NCBI GenBank assembly: GCA_018242045.1
Contig: JAFECR010000015.1
Coordinates: 1-43,702, forward strand
Source: Pseudomonadota bacterium
Lineage (GTDB): Bacteria; Pseudomonadota; Gammaproteobacteria; Berkiellales; Berkiellaceae
Length of the DNA: 43,702 nt
Direction of reading: 5' to 3'
The notes beneath the pieces were generated by a model. It was not told where the DNA came from. It saw nothing but the letters and a program-made list of their open reading frames with translations, and searched no databases. Below are positions 1 through 8,278 of the stretch, piece by piece. The position numbers were made by a program, and so were the translations under genes. How positions within the stretch are numbered: position 1 is the stretch's first letter; each line of letters opens with the position of its first letter.

Positions 1-2
1 AA

Positions 3-518
3 ACTGTTTTAATGGCCGCAGCAAGACAAGGATGGACAACCATGATTAATGATTTACTGGCTAAAGGGGTTAATGTTGATGAGGTAGACAATAATAATAA
101 TACCGCCCTAAGCATTGCGGCAGAAAATGAACATTCACCTGAGTGCAAACTTCTTTTAGAAAAAGGTGCTAGCATTAATAATCCTGCGCTTATACAAAAA
201 ATGCTCGCGATGAACGATCCAGATTTGAATAAAGCAATCGAAAATTCACTTTTATCAAAACTGAAACACAATATGGTAAACACGCTACAAGAATCAAAGT
301 CGAGAAAAGCTATCACACCCTTAATGAAGGGAAAAGAGAAATCAGATCGTATTAATGAAATTAATAGCGCGACTGATTTTGCGACATTATTCAAAATCTG
401 CGATAAAAGTAAAAAGCTGGATTCAGATCAGATTAATAACATACGACAACTGATTGAACCTCTTATGTCAAAATCAGAGAAGAAAGCAATTACAAAAAGC
501 ACACCTTCATCTCATTAA
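3..518 (+). CDS. Ankyrin-repeat protein, 3' part only
   Basis: The reading frame is open from the first bases of the window, and the residues before the first ATG (TVLMAAARQGW) fit the start of an ankyrin repeat, so the gene begins upstream of this window. One to two repeats are visible: a TALSIAAENEH-type helix, then LLLEKGASIN. The rest (about residues 60-170) is lysine-rich, probably helical, and has no motif I recognise. Ankyrin repeats mediate protein-protein contacts, and in intracellular bacteria such proteins are often secreted effectors, but no secretion signal can be judged from this fragment. The stop codon overlaps the end of a small convergent ORF by three bases. Confidence 0.75.
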   Translation, partial: TVLMAAARQGWTTMINDLLAKGVNVDEVDNNNNTALSIAAENEHSPECKLLLEKGASINNPALIQKMLAMNDPDLNKAIENSLLSKLKHNMVNTLQESKSRKAITPLMKGKEKSDRINEINSATDFATLFKICDKSKKLDSDQINNIRQLIEPLMSKSEKKAITKSTPSSH

Positions 519-634
519 GAAGGCATGCCTTGTAACCAAAAAACAACGCCGGCCACAGCTACAGCTATGATAAGCACTGCTGTTATTGCATCGAAGGCTT
601 CATCAGATAATCCTTTTCGTTTTTCGGATCCCAT
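515..634 (-). CDS. Small single-pass membrane peptide at the end of the ccm operon (39 aa)
   Basis: This is a short ORF with an ATG start at 634, preceded by AAGGAG at good spacing. The product has a charged N-terminus (MGSEKRKGLSDEAFDAI) and one hydrophobic segment (about residues 17-34) ending in WLQGMPS. It starts 21 bases after the ccmI stop on the same strand, so it is probably co-transcribed with the ccm genes. Its stop lies inside the end of the convergent ankyrin gene. I do not recognise the family. The good ribosome binding site and the charged head plus membrane-span layout argue for a real gene; the function is unknown. Confidence 0.55.
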   Translation of the reverse strand: MGSEKRKGLSDEAFDAITAVLIIAVAVAGVVFWLQGMPS

Positions 635-655
635 AGATTCTCCTTAGTTATCTAT

Positions 656-1687
656 TTACCCTGCATATCTGTTAATCGTAACATTAATCGGTTTATTTTC
701 AGATTTTATCACGATTAATTCACTAGTTCCCCGTAATTCGCCCTTTTTATCCAATGCATTTTCTGATTTTGTTATCTTAGCAACTACCATCACTTCCATC
801 CCAACCTTGAGATGTTGTCCTGGCATCATCGCATGCTTTTCATCTAACTTAATTTCTAGTGGCAAATCACTGGCTTTTTTCTTAACAACCGCTAAAGGAG
901 CGCCCCCTTGGCTTGATTTAACAAAAATAAATAACACATCTTGCGGTGCTGCTAGGGTTTGAAACTTAGGATCTAATTTGATAGAAATTTGCAATTGTCC
1001 TTGCGAAGGGAGATCATTTTTTGCGGGGGTTAATTGCGTTGCTTTGGCCATGGCTTTTTCAATCATGGTTTTTTGCGCTGTTGTTAAGCTTTGATCTTGT
1101 ATTAACATACGTTGCCAAGCTTGGATAGCTTGAGGGTACCTAGCATGAAAATAATCATCTATTGCCAAAAGATTAACTAACATAAAAAGGGTATCATCAT
1201 TAGCAATTAACTCTTCAGCAACTTTTCTAACTTCTTTGGTGAGTTTGCCTTGATCTTTTAAAGAATGATTATAAACCCATTGTATTTGAAACCCAGGATC
1301 ACCAGGTGCTAAATATATTGCCTGCGATAAAAGTGTTATTGCTTTATCATAAAGCCCCAATTCCTGATAAAGCGTCGACAGTTTTGCCAATGCAAATGGC
1401 GCCTTTTCAACCACAGCGGCTATTTCATCCAATTTAGCAACAATTTTGGCTTGAGTCATATTAGGAGCTGTCATCATTGCCGTTATTTCATCAAGCAAGC
1501 CTTCAATCTTATGTTTCTCTTGTAATGCTATACTGGCTCCTAAAATAAGATATAACCCCAATGCCGCCCCTATAAACGAAAAGACAAAACAAAAGCGAAA
1601 CCATCTTGGCGCTGCTTTTAAAGGGTTATATAAAATAAGAGAAGCACTCGCACTGATAGCTAGCAATAGTATCCAGAAAATAGACAT
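656..1687 (-). CDS. ccmI: Cytochrome c biogenesis protein CcmI (CycH), TPR apocytochrome chaperone
   Basis: CcmI holds the C-terminus of unfolded apocytochrome c and delivers it to the CcmF/CcmH haem-ligation complex at the periplasmic face of the inner membrane. The 343-residue product has two N-terminal membrane spans (about 4-21 and 32-54), TPR-like helices at about 85-215 (FALAKLSTLYQELGLYDKAI is one repeat), and a beta-rich periplasmic C-terminal domain with the family's PLAV...DLPLEIKLDEKHAMMPG pattern. It is the last recognised member of the ccmA-I operon and starts 22 bases after ccmH. The ATG at 1687 follows an AGGTGG ribosome binding site. Confidence 0.9.
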   Translation of the reverse strand: MSIFWILLLAISASASLILYNPLKAAPRWFRFCFVFSFIGAALGLYLILGASIALQEKHKIEGLLDEITAMMTAPNMTQAKIVAKLDEIAAVVEKAPFALAKLSTLYQELGLYDKAITLLSQAIYLAPGDPGFQIQWVYNHSLKDQGKLTKEVRKVAEELIANDDTLFMLVNLLAIDDYFHARYPQAIQAWQRMLIQDQSLTTAQKTMIEKAMAKATQLTPAKNDLPSQGQLQISIKLDPKFQTLAAPQDVLFIFVKSSQGGAPLAVVKKKASDLPLEIKLDEKHAMMPGQHLKVGMEVMVVAKITKSENALDKKGELRGTSELIVIKSENKPINVTINRYAG

Positions 1688-1709
1688 ACGCCACCTAATG
1701 TTATGTAGC

Positions 1710-2087
1710 TCATTTCTTGTTCTTTAAAAAACTAAACCATAATATTATGCCAAGCAGCAACATCAGCAATGGACCAAACCAAAGCAACCAAGTCTGTGGT
1801 TTCACCAAAGGTCGATAAGAAAGATAATCACCATATTGATTTAGTAAATATTCCCGGATCGCTTGAGTAGACTCACCTTTTTGATAACGTTGCAAAATTT
1901 CTTCTCGCATCGCGCTGGCGATAGGCGCCGTTGAATCAGCAATGTTTTGATTGGGGCAAGTTACACAACGCAATTCTCTTAACAACATTTCAACTTGCTG
2001 CTCGTCATCTTGAACAACGTTGCGTGATGCAACGAAAAGCACTGAACATGCTATGAATAATAACAAAACAGAATAAATCTTACCCAT
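1710..2087 (-). CDS. ccmH: Cytochrome c-type biogenesis protein CcmH (CycL), short thiol-oxidoreductase form
   Basis: CcmH is a membrane-anchored thioredoxin-like protein that helps reduce the apocytochrome CXXCH motif before haem ligation. The signature LRCVTCPNQ lies at residues 39-47 with cysteines at 41 and 44. A signal-anchor helix spans about 4-20 and a second membrane helix about 98-119. At 125 residues it is the short form, without the TPR half of E. coli CcmH; CcmI supplies that part here. I place the start at the ATG at 2087 (MGKIYSVLL), since the longer frame would need a TTG at 2108. The start falls within the end of ccmG, which suggests translational coupling. Confidence 0.92.
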   Translation of the reverse strand: MGKIYSVLLLFIACSVLFVASRNVVQDDEQQVEMLLRELRCVTCPNQNIADSTAPIASAMREEILQRYQKGESTQAIREYLLNQYGDYLSYRPLVKPQTWLLWFGPLLMLLLGIILWFSFLKNKK

Positions 2088-2619
2088 TTTCTCGGCTAAT
2101 CTTTTCAAGCAACGGCACTAAGTCTTTTTCAAATTTACTTAAGGAAACAGGACCATATTGGTGGTAGCGAATGATACCTTTTTTATCAATTACAAAGGTT
2201 TCAGGGGTTCCAATTAAGCCTAAGTTAAGCCCCAATGTCCCAGAAGCATCATGAAGTAAATATTGATAGGGATCGCCTTTTGCTTGCAATAAGCGTTTGA
2301 CTTGATTTACTTCATCACGATACACAACCCCCACTAAATCATAAGACCATTTTTTCTTAATTTTCAACCATTCATTATGCTCTTTAACACAAATGCCACA
2401 CCATGTCGCCCAAACATGAACAATGCAAGGCCCTTTTTTTAAATCAGGCAAGGTGACTATTTTCTCTGGCATGCGAAGATCAGCTAAAGAAAATGTGGGA
2501 AAAGGTTTTTCTTGCGCAACAGCACTTTTTTGTAGGGTGAGTGATTTATAAAGTATCAATAAAACAATACCCAATACCATAACGGGTATAAAGCGCCATA
2601 AATAGCGGAGTTTAATCAT
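2080..2619 (-). CDS. ccmG: Thiol:disulfide interchange protein CcmG/DsbE
   Basis: CcmG is a membrane-tethered periplasmic thioredoxin-fold protein that passes electrons from CcdA/DsbD to the haem ligation module. An N-terminal anchor spans about residues 8-27. The thioredoxin domain has the active site WATWCGICVKEH with cysteines 74 and 77, and later GTPETFVID, the cis-proline loop typical of CcmG. Its 179 residues match the family. The gene starts 3 bases after the ccmF stop and its 3' end overlaps the start of ccmH. An AGGA motif precedes the ATG. Confidence 0.93.
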   Translation of the reverse strand: MIKLRYLWRFIPVMVLGIVLLILYKSLTLQKSAVAQEKPFPTFSLADLRMPEKIVTLPDLKKGPCIVHVWATWCGICVKEHNEWLKIKKKWSYDLVGVVYRDEVNQVKRLLQAKGDPYQYLLHDASGTLGLNLGLIGTPETFVIDKKGIIRYHQYGPVSLSKFEKDLVPLLEKISRENG

Positions 2620-2622
2620 GCT

Positions 2623-4533
2623 CTATTTCCTCATTTTCTGAAATGCTAAAAAACTTGCAAGCAATGCCCCTGCTGCAATCATAAGCCCACCAAGCCAAAT
2701 TAAACGGATAAATGGTTTAATGTAGATGCGCACGGACCAATTATCTCCTTGTAATGGTTCACCGAGTGCAATATAAAAATCACGAAAAAATCCTGGTGAA
2801 ATGGCTGTTTCACTCATTGGTAAATTTCTTGGTATAAAAAACCGTTTCTCAGGTAAAAGCGTTTTTAATACGCTATTATCTTTTTTAATTAAGAAAGTGG
2901 CTTGAACACCCGCATAGTTAGGGCCAACGATTTCTTTGATTTCCTGAAAAACAAATTCAAAATCTTGGATGATAACTGAATCGTGAGGTGCAAGCCTAAG
3001 ATCTTTTTCAATTTCTAAGGAAGTGGTTAAACAAATACCTAATACCGAGATCCCGATCCCAAGATGCGCCAGTATCATACCCATTTTTAACAACGATATG
3101 CTTTGACGACTTATCAGCATTTTGAGGAATAGATATAACGTAACGATAACAACCCATTCCCCTAATAATAACCCCAAAAGCGCAAACGCAGAGAACTCTT
3201 TTGGTAACCACAGTACATGAAGACAAAGCGCGATAAAAAATAAGCCTATGACTTTCAGCAAAGCCTTTATATTAATACTACGTTGACGTTTAAGATGTGG
3301 CGCAATGCCCATTAATATTAAAACAGGCATCATCATTGGAACAAACACACTATTAAAATAAGGAGGGCCGACAGAAAGCCGCTCTTTTGCTATCACCTCG
3401 ACAATGATGGGATATAACGTGCCTAGCAATACTGTCAAAGTAGCCACAAACAATAACATATTTCCTAACAAAATAAGCGCCTCTTTGGATAAGAGACTTT
3501 TGACTTGCGGATCAGATTTTGTGTTTAAACCTCGCCATAAATAAAGCATACAAGAAAAGACAATCACAATCCCTAGAAAACTTAAAATAAAAGCACCACG
3601 CGCAGGATCGCTCGCAAAGGCATGAACTGAGGATATGACGCCCGAACGCACCAAGAATGTACCAATCAGGCTTAATATAAACGCACTTAGTGCCAATAAC
3701 AGACACCAAGATCCAAACAGTTGTTGATCTGAGAATAAATACAAAGCGTGCACGAGTGCAGCGCCAATAAGCCAAGGCATAAATGAAGCATTTTCGACTG
3801 GATCCCAGAACCACCAGCCGCCCCATCCCAACTCATAATAGGCCCACCAACTGCCCAAGGTAATACCAATTGTTAACAAAGCCCAGGCTAATAATGCCCA
3901 AGGTCGTGCCCATGTTGCCCAAGGCAATGTTTTATCTTGCAAAAGAAGTGCACTCACTGCAAAAGCAAATGGGACAGCAAGTCCAACATATCCCATATAC
4001 AAAAAAGGCGGGTGAAGTACGAAACCGGGATCTTGAAGCAAAGGGTTTAAATCCGAGCCTTCTGGTGGGGCAAGTGGCAAAAAACGCTCAAATGGATTAG
4101 AGGTACATAGTAGTAATAACAAAAAACCACTACTGATTGCACCCATGACAGCCAATACCAAAACACCAACTTTGGCAGGCAATTTTTTAACATAAATACT
4201 TAATGCGAACGTCCATAAAGATAATATAAAAGCCCATAACAAAAGCGAACCTTCATGTGCTCCCCAAAGCGCACAGACTTTATAACCCAGAGGTAAGGTA
4301 GTATGAGAATTTTGTGCAATATAAGCAATGCTAAAGTCGTCCTCGGCAAAACAATACATCAAGGTGATAAAACTTAAAGTGACAAAAAGGCATTGTCCAA
4401 TGGCGGCCGGTTGTGACCATTTTTGTAAAAATGCAGATCTTTGATGTATTAAGCCCATCAAAGGAAAACATGACTGCGTGAAGGCCATCATTAAAGCTAA
4501 AATCAAACAAAATAAACCAAGCTCTGGGATCAT
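2623..4533 (-). CDS. ccmF: Haem lyase subunit CcmF
   Basis: CcmF is the core of the cytochrome c haem lyase and attaches haem from holo-CcmE to apocytochrome. The 636-residue polytopic protein has the tryptophan-rich haem-handling WWD loop at about 236-254 (GWGGWWFWDPVENASFMPW) and conserved histidine loops such as LHPPFLYMGY at about 173-182. The length fits bacterial CcmF (about 630-660). The ATG at 4533 is preceded by AAGG. It lies 5 bases after ccmE. Several open frames inside it on both strands are shadows. Confidence 0.95.
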   Translation of the reverse strand: MIPELGLFCLILALMMAFTQSCFPLMGLIHQRSAFLQKWSQPAAIGQCLFVTLSFITLMYCFAEDDFSIAYIAQNSHTTLPLGYKVCALWGAHEGSLLLWAFILSLWTFALSIYVKKLPAKVGVLVLAVMGAISSGFLLLLLCTSNPFERFLPLAPPEGSDLNPLLQDPGFVLHPPFLYMGYVGLAVPFAFAVSALLLQDKTLPWATWARPWALLAWALLTIGITLGSWWAYYELGWGGWWFWDPVENASFMPWLIGAALVHALYLFSDQQLFGSWCLLLALSAFILSLIGTFLVRSGVISSVHAFASDPARGAFILSFLGIVIVFSCMLYLWRGLNTKSDPQVKSLLSKEALILLGNMLLFVATLTVLLGTLYPIIVEVIAKERLSVGPPYFNSVFVPMMMPVLILMGIAPHLKRQRSINIKALLKVIGLFFIALCLHVLWLPKEFSAFALLGLLLGEWVVIVTLYLFLKMLISRQSISLLKMGMILAHLGIGISVLGICLTTSLEIEKDLRLAPHDSVIIQDFEFVFQEIKEIVGPNYAGVQATFLIKKDNSVLKTLLPEKRFFIPRNLPMSETAISPGFFRDFYIALGEPLQGDNWSVRIYIKPFIRLIWLGGLMIAAGALLASFLAFQKMRK

Positions 4534-4538
4534 GTACC

Positions 4539-4952
4539 TTATCCTTTTAGCGCTTGTGCCACTTCAGGTGGCATATACTTTTCATCATGTTTCGCCAGCA
4601 CTTCTTTTGCTTCAAATTCACCTTGTTTTAACACCCCCAAAGCAACAATGCCCTGATTTTCTTTGAATAGATCGGGTAAGATGCCGCTGTAATGTACTTT
4701 AATTTGCTTTTTATAATCGGTGATAAGAAATTCCACATGCAGATCGTCATGGCGTATTAAACTATTTTTAACAACCATACCGCCAAGGCGAAACGTTTTG
4801 TTTTCAGGCAAAGTCAAAGAAGCTAATTGGGATGGCGAATAAAATAAGTTAATATTCTGCTTAAGCGCATATAACACTAATGCCAATGCTCCTCCAGCAC
4901 CTATCACGAGCATCATCACCACCAACATTCTTCTTTTTTGTACTGGAGACAT
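4539..4952 (-). CDS. ccmE: Haem chaperone CcmE
   Basis: CcmE covalently binds haem exported with the CcmABCD complex and carries it to CcmF. It has one N-terminal membrane anchor (about residues 9-30), then an OB-fold domain with FRLGGMVVKNS and the haem-binding motif KHDEKYMPPE, where His122 is the covalent ligand and Tyr126 the axial one. At 137 residues it is of usual size, with a short C-terminal tail. It starts 9 bases after ccmD and ends 5 bases before ccmF. Confidence 0.94.
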   Translation of the reverse strand: MSPVQKRRMLVVMMLVIGAGGALALVLYALKQNINLFYSPSQLASLTLPENKTFRLGGMVVKNSLIRHDDLHVEFLITDYKKQIKVHYSGILPDLFKENQGIVALGVLKQGEFEAKEVLAKHDEKYMPPEVAQALKG

Positions 4953-4961
4953 CGACTTGTC

Positions 4962-5096
4962 TTATTTGTCTTTCAAAGATAATTTAAGGTGGCGTTTTAT
5001 TTTACAATTTTGCAACACGCTACTAAACCATAGGCCTATCATTCCTATCAAAACAAGTCCGTAAGCAGGCCAAATATAAATGCCATAATTTCCCAT
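4962..5096 (-). CDS. ccmD: Haem exporter accessory protein CcmD (44 aa)
   Basis: This ORF fills the gap between ccmC and ccmE, where ccmD belongs. The product begins MGNYGIYIWPAYGLVLIG, which matches the CcmD pattern of a Y-x-(F/Y)-hydrophobic-W-x-x-Y head leading into one membrane span. It ends in a basic cytoplasmic tail (KIKRHLKLSLKDK). CcmD holds CcmE in the CcmABC complex and is needed for release of holo-CcmE. An AAGGAA ribosome binding site precedes the ATG at 5096. It starts 11 bases after ccmC. Confidence 0.85.
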   Translation of the reverse strand: MGNYGIYIWPAYGLVLIGMIGLWFSSVLQNCKIKRHLKLSLKDK

Positions 5097-5107
5097 TTTA
5101 TGTTTCC

Positions 5108-5872
5108 TTAACTATTTATTTTTTTAAATAAAGCACTTACCCACTGATTGGCTTGTTCTCTTTTTAAAATTTCAGTTCTAATACGCACACTAAGAAGTGC
5201 TACTAAATATAAGGCAAAGCCTCCTAGCATCCATAAAAGCGGTATCAACATGCTTTTTTCTATCGAAGGGGCTGAAAATTTTGAGATAGTCGCACCTTGA
5301 TGTAAGGTATTCCACCAATAAACTGAGTAATGAATAATGGGAATATCGACAATACCAATAAGTGATAAAATGGCGCAGGCTTTCGCAGCCTGGCGTTTTT
5401 GCCCAATAGCATTGTAAAGACCGATATAGCCAAGATAAAGAAACAATAAAATAAGTTCAGAAGTTAATCTAGCATCCCAAATCCACCACGTGCCCCACAT
5501 GGGCTTTCCCCAAATAGCGCCAGTAACAAGAGCAGCAAAAGTAAAAAAAGCACCGACCGGCGCTAAACTAAAGGCTATAATATCGGCTAATTTAATTCGC
5601 CAAATTAAATAAACCATAGAACAAATTGACATGCCAATATAGATAGCCATCGAAAAAAATGCACAAGGAACATGAACATAGATGATCCTAAAACCATGGC
5701 CTTGCAGATAGTCACTAGGAGCGACAAATAACCCTTGCAAAGTGCCATATGCAATGGCTACTAATCCCAATAGCATGCTCCAAGGCGCGATGCTTCCCAA
5801 AAAATGGTAACATCGGCGTAACGAACCTAAACTGACCAACATTTTTATCATATCTTGATTAATCCATTGCAA
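5108..5872 (-). CDS. ccmC: Haem transporter/handling protein CcmC
   Basis: CcmC is a six-span membrane protein that presents haem to CcmE. It has the haem-handling WWD loop MWGTWWIWDARLTSELILL at about residues 129-147 and flanking conserved histidines (YVHVPCAFF and IIHYSVYWWNTLHQ). The length of 254 residues fits. The start is uncertain: ATG at 5872 overlaps ccmB by 14 bases, while ATG at 5851 begins just after the ccmB stop and gives MIKMLVSLGSLRRCYHFLG, closer to the usual CcmC N-terminus. Confidence 0.93.
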   Translation of the reverse strand: MQWINQDMIKMLVSLGSLRRCYHFLGSIAPWSMLLGLVAIAYGTLQGLFVAPSDYLQGHGFRIIYVHVPCAFFSMAIYIGMSICSMVYLIWRIKLADIIAFSLAPVGAFFTFAALVTGAIWGKPMWGTWWIWDARLTSELILLFLYLGYIGLYNAIGQKRQAAKACAILSLIGIVDIPIIHYSVYWWNTLHQGATISKFSAPSIEKSMLIPLLWMLGGFALYLVALLSVRIRTEILKREQANQWVSALFKKINS

Positions 5873-6527
5873 CTCTTAAAGCAGCAGCGACACCATGTGG
5901 CGCTAAACTTAAGGTTAACATCGAAATTGCTCCCAATAATGCAAGCTGGAACGAAGGTAGCGATGATGATAGCATCGCGGCTAACGTACTTTCCCCTAAT
6001 ATTAAAATAGGGACATAAAGCGGCAGCAATAACAGTCCTAAGAATAATCCTGAACTTGGCAACGCTAAGGTTAAAGCAGCTCCTATCATGCCAATGAGGG
6101 TTATAGCAGGGCTCCCTATTAATAGACTAAAAAATAAAATGCTATTTTCATACCATGATAAATGCATAAAAAGACCAAGGACGGGAACGAAAAAAATCAA
6201 TGCCAAACAAGATACTATCCAAATCGCTGTCGATTTTGCTAACATCAACCACCATAAAGGATAAGGGCTTAATAGCAATTGTTCCAACGCACCGCTGGCC
6301 ATTTCACGTCTTAAAACTGTTTCAATGGTAAACAAAGAGGTTAATAAAAAAGCTATCCATATAATAGCTGGTGAGATTTTAATGAGGGTTTCTTTCTCAA
6401 ACCCCAATGCTATCCCAAACAACGAAATAAAGAGAATAAAAAATAAAATGGGGTGTACCCACGCAGCAGGCTTGCGCAACACTATTTTTAAATCATGACA
6501 CACACAATGATAGAATATGCTTAACAT
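5859..6527 (-). CDS. ccmB: Haem exporter membrane subunit CcmB
   Basis: CcmB is the permease partner of the CcmA ATPase in the complex that releases holo-CcmE. The 222-residue product has about six hydrophobic segments and family features such as FETVLRREMASGALEQLLLSP-like text (ETVLRREMASGALEQLL at about 69-85), the cytoplasmic loop thought to contact CcmA. It overlaps the end of ccmA by 7 bases and the start of ccmC, as expected for a tightly coupled operon. Confidence 0.93.
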   Translation of the reverse strand: MLSIFYHCVCHDLKIVLRKPAAWVHPILFFILFISLFGIALGFEKETLIKISPAIIWIAFLLTSLFTIETVLRREMASGALEQLLLSPYPLWWLMLAKSTAIWIVSCLALIFFVPVLGLFMHLSWYENSILFFSLLIGSPAITLIGMIGAALTLALPSSGLFLGLLLLPLYVPILILGESTLAAMLSSSLPSFQLALLGAISMLTLSLAPHGVAAALRVAMD

Positions 6528-7126
6528 AGATTAATCACTTGTGTCGGTTGAGAGAAAGGCACATGGCTCGCCATCACTACCATCCCAGCATTTTTAAGAT
6601 GGTTGTTAAAATAAAGATTAAGCGTCGTTATGCTCTGCTGATCCAAGGCAGTATAAGGCTCATCCAAAATCCATAAAGGTTTATTTTTCAACAGCAGCGC
6701 ACTTAAGGCGACTTTTCGTCTTTCCCCTGCTGATAATTGATGACAGCTCTTGTTCTGCATGTTCTGTAAAGAAAAATGGCTCAAGATGCTTTGCAAGCGA
6801 TGCTTATCTAATGGAGATTGACTTAACGCAAGTTGAAGTTGGATATTTTCAAGCAACGTGAGTTCAAGGTTAAGGCCATCCTGATGCCCCACATAGGATA
6901 AATTATGATGAAAGTTCATTGACTGCTTAATCCTTTCCTTGTCCCAATTTACTTCCCCTTTTTTTGGTAAAATGAGGCCTGAAAGGACTTTCAATAAAGT
7001 TGTTTTTCCTGCACCATTTTGCCCTTGCACCATCAATATCTGGCCGGGTAATATATTAAAATTTAGATTTCTAAACAAGTATTTATTCTCTGCCATATAG
7101 CTGATATTTTTGACTTCTAAACTCAT
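6521..7126 (-). CDS. ccmA: Haem exporter ATP-binding protein CcmA
   Basis: CcmA is the ABC ATPase that drives release of holo-CcmE from the CcmABCD complex. All nucleotide-binding motifs are present: Walker A GQNGAGKTT (35-43), the signature LSAGERRK (131-138), and Walker B LWILDEPYTALD (151-162). The 201-residue length is typical of this small ABC subfamily. It is the first gene of the ccm operon. The ribosome binding site at 7126 is weak, and the promoter should lie in the 120 bases shared with divergent sohB. Confidence 0.94.
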   Translation of the reverse strand: MSLEVKNISYMAENKYLFRNLNFNILPGQILMVQGQNGAGKTTLLKVLSGLILPKKGEVNWDKERIKQSMNFHHNLSYVGHQDGLNLELTLLENIQLQLALSQSPLDKHRLQSILSHFSLQNMQNKSCHQLSAGERRKVALSALLLKNKPLWILDEPYTALDQQSITTLNLYFNNHLKNAGMVVMASHVPFSQPTQVINLC

Positions 7127-7246
7127 TACTCTGAATCTTAATGGCTAAAGATGGATGAATACTGTCACTTTACTTTAATATAAGCAAACATCTACTCATA
7201 ATGATTGCTATTTTACTAGCCTAAATTTATAAGGTGAAGGTCGATA

Positions 7247-8278
7247 ATGGAATTTTTATATCAATATGGTTTATTTTTAGCCAAAACACTAACTTTGGTG
7301 ATTGGGATAATTGTTACCTTAGTGGCAATACTTTCTGTCATATTTAAATCCAAACTAAAGTCAGAAGATGGAACACTCTCCTTGACTCATATTAATAAAA
7401 AATTGGATGAGTATCGAGATTATCTGCAATCTGAAACCTTACCCAAAAACATGCTCAAACACTGGCTCAAAAGCAAAAAAAAACAAGAGAAAGAAAATTG
7501 CAAAAAGCAATCCAAAGAAGATAGCCAAAAACGTTTATTTGTCATTAACTTTGATGGCGATGTACGAGCCAGTGACGTCAATACGCTGCGCGAAGAAATT
7601 TCAGCTATCTTAAGCGTTGCCACCGAAAAAGATGAAGTACTGGTTGTGCTAGAAAGTGCTGGCGGCTTTGTTCACAGTTATGGTCTTGCCGCTTCTCAAC
7701 TTTCAAGAATTCGCCAAAAAAACTTACATCTTACCGTTGCCATTGACAAAGTGGCCGCAAGCGGTGGTTACTTGATGGCTTGTGTGGCAAATAAAATTAT
7801 CGCAGCGCCCTTTGCTATCGTAGGCTCAATCGGCGTGGTTGCACAATTACCTAATTTTCATCGATTATTGGAAAAAAATAATATTGATTATGAATTACAT
7901 ACCGCTGGTGAATACAAACGCACCTTAACGATGTTTGGTGAAAATACCGATAAAGCAAGAGCAAAATTCCAAGCTGAAATTGAAGAAACGCATGATTTGT
8001 TTAAAGATTATATTTCCCAAAATCGCAGTGCTATCAATATTCAACAAGTTGCTACCGGCGAACATTGGCATGCAACGCAAGCCATTTCCCTTCATTTGGT
8101 CGATGAGCTTCAAACTTCAGATGATTTTATTTTAGCCAAGGCTAAAGAAATGCAAGTGTTTGAAGTAGAATATGAAATCAAACAGAAATTAAGCGAAAAA
8201 TTAACCAGTGGTATTTTACAAGCTTGCCAAACGCAATTTTTAAAATGGTTTAGTAAAACGCAAAGTATTTTAAGCTGA
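7247..8278 (+). CDS. sohB: Inner-membrane peptidase SohB (S49 family)
   Basis: SohB is a signal-peptide-peptidase-like serine protease with its catalytic domain in the periplasm. The 343-residue product has one N-terminal membrane anchor (about 10-33), a lysine-rich linker (about 65-95), and the S49 fold. The catalytic serine is in VAASGGYLMA (Ser172) and the lysine in GEYKRTLT (Lys224), a Ser-Lys dyad. AAGGTGAAGG precedes the ATG at 7247. It is transcribed away from the ccm operon. Its last 9 bases overlap the end of the convergent membrane-protein gene. Confidence 0.92.
   Translation: MEFLYQYGLFLAKTLTLVIGIIVTLVAILSVIFKSKLKSEDGTLSLTHINKKLDEYRDYLQSETLPKNMLKHWLKSKKKQEKENCKKQSKEDSQKRLFVINFDGDVRASDVNTLREEISAILSVATEKDEVLVVLESAGGFVHSYGLAASQLSRIRQKNLHLTVAIDKVAASGGYLMACVANKIIAAPFAIVGSIGVVAQLPNFHRLLEKNNIDYELHTAGEYKRTLTMFGENTDKARAKFQAEIEETHDLFKDYISQNRSAINIQQVATGEHWHATQAISLHLVDELQTSDDFILAKAKEMQVFEVEYEIKQKLSEKLTSGILQACQTQFLKWFSKTQSILS

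Noticed and set aside
3008..4666. Open frames of 60-100 codons on both strands within ccmF
   Set aside because: They overlap a gene whose whole length matches CcmF and have no recognisable product.
7205..7233. Sigma-70 promoter TTGCTA-17-TATAAG for sohB
   Set aside because: The transcript would start inside the ribosome binding site, about 7 bases before the ATG, leaving no usable leader.
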